A stretch of 16,446 bases of DNA from an uncultured Coriobacteriaceae bacterium. GTDB taxonomy: Bacteria; Actinomycetota; Coriobacteriia; Coriobacteriales; Eggerthellaceae. The translations under genes were made by a program, and so were the position numbers. The stretch is from assembly GCA_900550385.1 (NCBI GenBank), contig URRZ01000043.1, positions 1 to 16,446 of the forward strand, in the 5' to 3' direction. Shown here one piece after another: positions 12,394 through 16,446 of this stretch (its first letter is position 1; every line of letters begins with the position of its first letter). The notes under the pieces are model-generated. The model made no database searches. It was not told where the DNA came from and saw nothing but the letters and a program-made list of their open reading frames with translations.

Positions 12394-14322
12394 ATGAAAG
12401 GGCATGATCGCATGGGATCTTTGGGCATCACGAAGGAACAGAGGCGCATGGTCGTCGCTTTGCTGGCGGGCGCGGTGCTGGTGGTTTTGAACCAGACGCT
12501 GCTCTCCCCGGCGCTGCCGTCGATCATGCAGCATATGGGCGTCGACGAGACCACGGTGCAGTGGCTCACCTCGGCCTACGCGCTCACCGAGGCGGTGGTG
12601 ATCCCCTTGGCGGCGTGGTTCATGGGGCGCTTCTCCACGCGCCGGCTGTTCCTGGGCTGCATGGCGCTGTTCGCGGCGGGCAGCCTGGTCGCCGCCGCCG
12701 CGCCGGCGTTCGCGGTGCTGCTGGTCGGGCGCGTGATGCAGGCGATGTCCACCGGCGTCATGATGGTGATGGTGATGTCGCTGATCCTGCTGACGTTCCC
12801 GCGCGAGAGCCGCGGTGCGGCGATGGGCCTGGTCGGCCTGGTGATCGCCTTCGCCCCCGCCATCGGCCCAACCGCCGGCGGCCTGCTGGTGGACGCGGTG
12901 GGCTGGCGCGCGCTGTTCGGCGTGGTGGTGGTCGCGTCGGTGCTGGTGATCCTCTTCGCCCAGCGCACGCTCATCAACCATGAGGGCTTCCCGCGCACGT
13001 CGATGGACCCGCTGTCGGTGATCCTGTCGACCGTGGGCCTGGTGCCGCTGCTGTACGGGCTGTCCTCGTTCGCGTCATCCGACAACGCGGTGCTGTGCGT
13101 GGGGATGATGGTGGTCGGTTTGGCGCTGGTGGGCCTGTTCGCGTGGCGCCAGTTCAAGCTCGATGAGCCGATGCTGCGCCTCGAGGTGCTGAAGAGCCGC
13201 CGTTACCGCACGGCTTTCTTCGTCGTGTGCGCCCTCCAGGCGGTCCTCATCGGATTGAGCGTGCTCATGCCCCTGTACGTTCAGAACGTCCTGGGCTTCT
13301 CGGCGACGATCAGCGGCTTGGCGACGCTGCCCGGCGCCGTGCTGGGCGCGGCGATGGGCTTGGTCGCCGGCCGCGTGTTCGACAGGTCGGGCGTGCGCGG
13401 CATCGCCGTCGCGGGCGCGCTCGTGCTGCTCGCCGGCAGCGCGGGGATGTTCGTCCTCGGGACGGGCTCGTCCATCGTCTTCTTCGTCGTCGCCTACGTG
13501 GCGGTGAGCATGGGCCTGCAGATGCTCACGACGCCTGTCAACACGTGGGGCGTCAACTCGCTCGACAACGAGCTCGTGCAGCATGCCACCGCCGTCTCCA
13601 ACACGATGAACCAGGTGGGAGGCTCTCTGGGCACCGCGCTCATCATGTCGTTCAGCGCCGTGGGCATGTCGATGGCGGCGCCGGGCGCCTCCTCCGTCGA
13701 GCAGCTGATGGCGGGCTACCATCTGTCGTACGCCGCCGTGCTGGCGCTGGCGATCGTCGTGCTGGTGCTGGTCGTCGTCTGCGTGCGCAACCGCAAGGGC
13801 GACAAGGATCCCGTGCGCGGCGCGTCCACCACGGTGGATGCTGCCGGCGTGCGGCACACCGTCGCCGAGGTGATGGACACCCGGCCGCTCACCATCCCCG
13901 CCAGCGCCCACATGGGCGAGGCGGCGCGCGCGTTGGCGGCGTCCGGCGCCAGCGGTGCGATCGTCTTGGGCTCCGACGGCGCAGTGGAGGGCTTTCTGTC
14001 CAACGGCGATGTGCTGCGGTACTTCGGCGACGAGATGCAGGCGGTCACGGGGTCGACCGGATTCCTGGTGCTGCGCCAGCTGGATGACGAGAACGTCTAC
14101 GAGCGCGTCAAGCACCTCAACGAGATCAACGTGGGCCAGATGGCGACCAGGCAGGTCGTGAGCGTGGGGCCGGACGTGTCGTTCGAGGAGGCGTGCCATG
14201 TGCTGGCGGACAAGCGCCTCAAGGAGCTGCCCGTTGTCGAGGACGGCAGGCTGATCGGCGCGCTGCATCGCAGCGACCTCATGCGCGCGATCGCGGGCAT
14301 GCTGGAGGATGCCGAGCGGTAA
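12394..14322 (+). CDS. DHA2-type MFS transporter fused to a C-terminal CBS-domain pair
   Basis: The 642-residue protein has an MFS membrane domain (about 20-465) with motif A-like WFMGRFSTRRLFLG and the antiporter motif C-like AFAPAIGPTAGG (about 153-164). These are typical of 14-span DHA2 proton/drug antiporters (EmrB/QacA-like). After a hydrophilic linker come two CBS motifs at about 488-550 (VAEVMDTRPLTIPASAHMGEAA) and 580-638 (VGQMATRQVVSVGP, then LKELPVVEDGRLIGALHRSDL). CBS pairs bind adenine nucleotides and gate several transporters, but a CBS tail on a DHA2 transporter is unusual. Two starts are possible: ATG 12394 behind gggcgggg, or ATG 12412 behind AAAGGG with 9-nt spacing (636 residues). 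It is probably controlled by the divergent MarR. Substrate is unknown; multidrug or bile-type efflux is a guess. Confidence 0.9.
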   Translation: MKGHDRMGSLGITKEQRRMVVALLAGAVLVVLNQTLLSPALPSIMQHMGVDETTVQWLTSAYALTEAVVIPLAAWFMGRFSTRRLFLGCMALFAAGSLVAAAAPAFAVLLVGRVMQAMSTGVMMVMVMSLILLTFPRESRGAAMGLVGLVIAFAPAIGPTAGGLLVDAVGWRALFGVVVVASVLVILFAQRTLINHEGFPRTSMDPLSVILSTVGLVPLLYGLSSFASSDNAVLCVGMMVVGLALVGLFAWRQFKLDEPMLRLEVLKSRRYRTAFFVVCALQAVLIGLSVLMPLYVQNVLGFSATISGLATLPGAVLGAAMGLVAGRVFDRSGVRGIAVAGALVLLAGSAGMFVLGTGSSIVFFVVAYVAVSMGLQMLTTPVNTWGVNSLDNELVQHATAVSNTMNQVGGSLGTALIMSFSAVGMSMAAPGASSVEQLMAGYHLSYAAVLALAIVVLVLVVVCVRNRKGDKDPVRGASTTVDAAGVRHTVAEVMDTRPLTIPASAHMGEAARALAASGASGAIVLGSDGAVEGFLSNGDVLRYFGDEMQAVTGSTGFLVLRQLDDENVYERVKHLNEINVGQMATRQVVSVGPDVSFEEACHVLADKRLKELPVVEDGRLIGALHRSDLMRAIAGMLEDAER

Positions 14323-14369
14323 GGGATGCGCAGACCCTTTCTTTTCGCTGCGCCCTTCGCCCGGCTGTC

Positions 14370-14408
14370 CCGCTCCTTCCGCGATCATGCGGAAGGAGCG
14401 GTTTCTTC
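14370..14408 (+). terminator. Intrinsic terminator after MFS-CBS gene
   Basis: A perfect 13-bp stem ccgctccttccgc / gcggaaggagcgg with a gatcat loop is followed by tttcttc. Confidence 0.85.
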
Positions 14409-14470
14409 GCCGCGGCCGACTGTTGCCCGATCGTGAAGCGGGCGGCGTGCGCTGCACGGGCGCTGCCGGG

Positions 14471-14476
14471 TATAAT
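14471..14476 (+). promoter_or_regulatory. -10 box of PGPGW-like gene
   Basis: A perfect TATAAT lies 33 nt before the start codon, leaving room for a short leader with the AAGAGGAAGG ribosome site. The -35 is not recognisable in GC-rich sequence. Confidence 0.6.
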
Positions 14477-14508
14477 CGGGGAAACGAACCCAAGAGGAAG
14501 GCGCTGCC

Positions 14509-15144
14509 ATGCCCGACGCTTCCCGGAGACGATCCCGCGAAGGCTATTTTTCCATGTCCATGGACGACGGCTCCGAGCCGGAGGTGATCCCCGCTTGGAA
14601 CGTGTCGGTGGGGGATGCTCCCGATGACGGTCCTGCCGGCTATTCCATACCCGCCGATCGCATCAGGGTCGAGACGCCCCGCGGCGTCGCGGGCTCCGCG
14701 ACCGCTGTTCCCACCGCCCAGAAGATCAAGGGCGCGGCCCAAATGGCGGGCGGCGCGGTGCTGATAGCCGCAGGCGTTCCGATGTGCGTGCTGCCCGGGC
14801 CGGGCGCGGCATCCATCGCCGGAGGCGCCGCGTTGGCGAGCAAGGGGCAGCGCAACTTCACGGGCCGCGAGGCGACGCCGTTCGAGGCGAAGCTCGACGA
14901 AGCGGCAGAGAAGCTGGGCGCCGCAGCCAAGGAGCAGGCGTCGAAGGCGGCGCGCAACGCCGTCGAGAAAGCCCCCGAGGTCGCAGGCAAGGCGGCGCGC
15001 ACGGTGGCGGCGAAGGCGCCCCAGGTGGCAGGCAAGGCGGTGAAGGCGACCGTGCATGCCGCGCCCAAGGTGGCGGGCGCCGCCGCGAAGGCCGTCAAGG
15101 TCGGTGCGGGGTTCGTGGCGAAAAGCCGGAAGAAGAAAGCCTGA
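14509..15144 (+). CDS. PGPGW-like membrane protein with Ala/Lys-rich histone-H1-like tail
   Basis: No characterised homologue is recognised for this 211-residue protein. Residues 1-75 are hydrophilic and acidic to mixed. Residues 79-115 form a hydrophobic hairpin whose turn reads LPGPG (95-99) within a G-rich pattern. This resembles the PGPGW putative transmembrane family but has Ala where the name-giving Trp would be. From about 125 to the end the sequence is Ala/Lys/Val-rich with three imperfect repeats of about 15 residues built on KAPxVAGKA (KAPEVAGKA, KAPQVAGKA, APKVAGAAA), ending KSRKKKA. That tail resembles histone-H1-like DNA-binding tails or amphipathic membrane-surface helices. A TATAAT and the strong ribosome site AAGAGGAAGG precede ATG 14509. 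It is a stand-alone gene after a terminator; function is unknown. Confidence 0.75.
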   Translation: MPDASRRRSREGYFSMSMDDGSEPEVIPAWNVSVGDAPDDGPAGYSIPADRIRVETPRGVAGSATAVPTAQKIKGAAQMAGGAVLIAAGVPMCVLPGPGAASIAGGAALASKGQRNFTGREATPFEAKLDEAAEKLGAAAKEQASKAARNAVEKAPEVAGKAARTVAAKAPQVAGKAVKATVHAAPKVAGAAAKAVKVGAGFVAKSRKKKA

Positions 15145-15244
15145 GCGCCGCCTCGCGCATGCTCCATTGGCGGATGGCGATCCTGCCGAGGGGCGGCGCC
15201 CGCGCGAAGAGCCGCCCCCGTCTCGCCGCCCTTCGCGTTCCCGG

Positions 15245-15287
15245 AAAAAACGAGGGCCGCGCTGCCTTTTCGGCAACGCGGCCCTCG
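15245..15287 (-). terminator. Intrinsic terminator of the 88-residue protein gene
   Basis: On the minus strand an 11-bp stem cgagggccgcg / cgcggccctcg, extended by tgcc/ggca after one mismatch, is followed by six T (15250-15245). It lies about 45 nt beyond the gene's stop. The plus strand has no T-run here, so it serves the minus-strand gene. Confidence 0.85.
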
Positions 15288-15332
15288 CCGTCGATCGACG
15301 TTCGCGACGCTTTCGCCGTGCGACCTGGTTTC

Positions 15333-15599
15333 CTACTTCTTGAACAGCCCGTCCAAGATGCCGCTCACGGCGCCGCCGATGTTCTCGCCGATGCCGCCCA
15401 AGATCCCCGCGACGTCCACGCCTGCGTCGCCGAGCTTGCCCTTGACCTGCTCGACGATCTCGCCCATGTCGACGCCTTCGAGGTTCTGGCCGGTGATCTC
15501 CTCGATGGCGCCCTTCGGGTCGGCGATGACGTCCTTGATCTTCTCGGGGGCGTCCTGCAGATGGCTGGTGACCTGCTCGACGATCTGGTTGATGTCCAT
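15333..15599 (-). CDS. Small conserved-looking protein of unknown function (88 aa)
   Basis: The 88-residue product begins MDINQIVEQVTSHLQDAPEKIKD, has a charged helical N-terminal half (about 1-50), a DMGEIVEQVKGKLGD segment echoing the start (internal repeat of IVEQV), and a Gly/Ile-rich hydrophobic C-terminus (VAGILGGIGENIGGAVSGILDGLFKK) that could form an amphipathic or membrane-associated helix. It has its own minus-strand TATAAT upstream and a strong terminator downstream, and its codon use matches neighbouring genes, so it is very likely real. The ribosome site is weak (gaagagaaacgag). No family is recognised. Confidence 0.7.
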   Translation of the reverse strand: MDINQIVEQVTSHLQDAPEKIKDVIADPKGAIEEITGQNLEGVDMGEIVEQVKGKLGDAGVDVAGILGGIGENIGGAVSGILDGLFKK

Positions 15600-15636
15600 G
15601 TTCGCGCTCGTTTCTCTTCGGGTACGTGACGGCGGA

Positions 15637-15642
15637 ATTATA
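15637..15642 (-). promoter_or_regulatory. -10 box of the 88-residue protein gene
   Basis: A perfect TATAAT on the minus strand lies 38 nt before the start codon. The -35 position is GC-rich and unconvincing. Confidence 0.55.
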
Positions 15643-15730
15643 CGCGATCATCCCGGCGCCCGCCGACGCGTCCTGTCGTTTTCGGCGCCGCTTCAAAGAG
15701 GAGTTGACGTCCGGTTGCGGGGCGGCGTTG

Positions 15731-15739
15731 TGCCATAAT
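15731..15739 (+). promoter_or_regulatory. Extended -10 promoter of Nudix gene
   Basis: TGc followed by CATAAT (15734-15739) is an extended -10 element. The nearby TTGACG (15704-15709) is 24 nt away, too far for a -35. Predicted start is near 15746, giving a leader of about 42 nt. Confidence 0.5.
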
Positions 15740-15787
15740 CGGCGGGTAGGGAGCGCCGGAGAGGGTGCGGGATCGAGGAGGCGAGGG

Positions 15788-16303
15788 ATGTCGACGCCGG
15801 AATTCATTCTGAAGCTGCGCGAGAAGATCGGGCACGATCCGCTGTGGCTGGTGGGCGTGACCGCCTATATCGAGGACAGGGATGGCCGCGTGCTGCTGGG
15901 CCGTCGCGCCGACAGCGGCAACTGGGCGCTGATCTCGGGCATCAACGAGCCGGGGGAGGAGCCTGCCGACACCGTCATCCGCGAGGCGCGCGAGGAAGCG
16001 GGCGTCGACGTCCTTCCGACGGCGCTCGTGTCGGTGAAGGCCGACGATCGGCTCATCACGTACGCCAACGGCGACCAGACGCGCTACCTGGACATCCTCT
16101 TCCTCTGCCGGCTGGCGGACGGCGGCGCGTCCGAGGCGCGCGTCAACGACGACGAGAGCCTGGAAGTGGGCTGGTTCCCGCTTGACGGCCTGCCGTCCCC
16201 GCTGCAGCCTTCGACCGTCGAGCGCATGGAGCGTGTGCGGAGCTACCGCGAACGCGCCGCGGCGGGCGATGCGGGCGCGCTGTTCGCGTTCAAGTGCAGC
16301 TAG
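15788..16303 (+). CDS. Nudix hydrolase
   Basis: Nudix enzymes hydrolyse nucleoside diphosphates linked to another group. The 171-residue product has a full Nudix box: G-x5-E-x7-REAREEAGV, reading GINEPGEEPADTVIREAREEAGV split over the loop and helix, preceded by the strand WLVGVTAYIEDRDGRVLLGRR. The C-terminal part has ESLEVGWFPLDGLP, the usual late strand of Nudix folds. ATG 15788 is set by GAGGAGG 7 nt upstream; the frame is open back to 15626 but without a ribosome site. The ALISGINEPGE arrangement, with a pyrophosphatase-like N-terminal helix (MSTPEFILKLREKIGHDPLW), is seen in ADP-ribose or NADH pyrophosphatase-like and MutT-like proteins, so the substrate cannot be assigned. A stand-alone gene. 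Confidence 0.92.
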   Translation: MSTPEFILKLREKIGHDPLWLVGVTAYIEDRDGRVLLGRRADSGNWALISGINEPGEEPADTVIREAREEAGVDVLPTALVSVKADDRLITYANGDQTRYLDILFLCRLADGGASEARVNDDESLEVGWFPLDGLPSPLQPSTVERMERVRSYRERAAAGDAGALFAFKCS

Positions 16304-16321
16304 ATGCATCGAATGCAAGTT

Positions 16322-16372
16322 CGCGGCCGTTTTAGCAGCAACCCCCCCCCGGTTTGGGCTAAAACCTCCGCG
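16322..16372. repeat. Hairpin with C9 loop after Nudix gene
   Basis: Arms cgcgg..gttttagc (16322-16336) and gctaaaac..ccgcg (16358-16372) pair around two mismatched bases, with inner aacc/ggtt pairs and nine C in the loop. No T-tract follows. It may be a palindromic extragenic repeat or a 3'-end stabiliser. Confidence 0.55.
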
Positions 16373-16446
16373 CACCGGTAAGCGGTGGTCGCTGGGGCGT
16401 CGTGCGCTCGTTGGGCAAGGGGGCGCCGCTGGGGGGGGGGTGGCGG
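16373..16446. other. Non-coding window end with short hairpin and G10 run
   Basis: A perfect 5-bp hairpin caccg/cggtg (16373-16387) is followed by G-rich sequence and a run of ten G (16431-16440). No gene is supported here. The homopolymer could be a slippage tract for a gene beyond the window or a sequencing-sensitive region. Confidence 0.4.

Noticed and set aside
15704..15709. TTGACG as -35 of the Nudix gene
   Set aside because: It is 24 nt from CATAAT, too far; the extended -10 explains the promoter better.
13075..15807. Long minus-strand open frame (910 codons)
   Set aside because: It is antisense to the MFS-CBS gene and the PGPGW-like gene, crosses two terminators, and has shadow-type composition.
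1..16446. CRISPR arrays, IS elements, toxin-antitoxin pairs, prophage genes
   Set aside because: No regularly spaced repeats, transposase motifs, or small paired toxin/antitoxin-like genes were seen; the genes are ordinary core and envelope functions.

Overview
The window looks like chromosomal core sequence from a high-GC actinobacterium of the Coriobacteriia type, most likely Eggerthellaceae (Eggerthella, Gordonibacter or Adlercreutzia-like). The reasons are the tRNA-Trp/secE/nusG/rplK/rplA block, heavy GC-ending codon use, PcsB/RipC-type NlpC/P60 hydrolases, a DHA2 transporter beside a MarR regulator, and purine-rich Shine-Dalgarno sites. The genus is an inference; no marker for it was searched. 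There is no phage, IS element, CRISPR array or obvious horizontally acquired island.

Layout. (1) 1-2743: the 3' end of tRNA-Trp, then secE-nusG-rplK-rplA (protein export, transcription elongation and the ribosomal L1/L11 stalk), closed by an intrinsic terminator. rplK and rplA are split by about 250 nt packed with inverted repeats, and L11 carries a basic C-terminal tail of about 20 residues. (2) 2744-6130: two paralogous secreted coiled-coil NlpC/P60 peptidoglycan hydrolases flanking a type I methionine aminopeptidase. The two hydrolase genes share an 11-nt upstream motif at almost the same distance from their start codons. (3) 6207-9062: murJ (lipid II flippase, minus strand) and nadK (NAD kinase, plus strand), divergent, with -10 boxes only 4 bp apart. 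(4) 9063-11776: a 125-bp inverted-repeat element with cloverleaf potential, a DUF1846-family gene (minus strand), a 390-nt non-coding stretch, and mscL with a C-terminal zinc-ribbon-like tail. (5) 11812-14408: a divergent MarR regulator and a DHA2 drug-efflux-type MFS transporter fused to a CBS-domain pair, with a good inverted-repeat operator in the shared promoter. (6) 14471-16446: a PGPGW-like membrane protein with a histone-H1-like Ala/Lys tail, a small 88-residue protein of unknown function (minus strand), a Nudix hydrolase, and a terminal region with hairpins and long C and G homopolymers.

Functionally, regions 1-3 are housekeeping: translation, secretion, and cell-wall precursor export and remodelling. 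Regions 4-6 are envelope and stress genes in short transcription units. No complete new multi-gene system is evident. The items most worth a second look are the cloverleaf inverted repeat at 9121-9245, the structured rplK-rplA gap, the MFS-CBS fusion with its MarR operator, and the PGPGW/H1-like protein.
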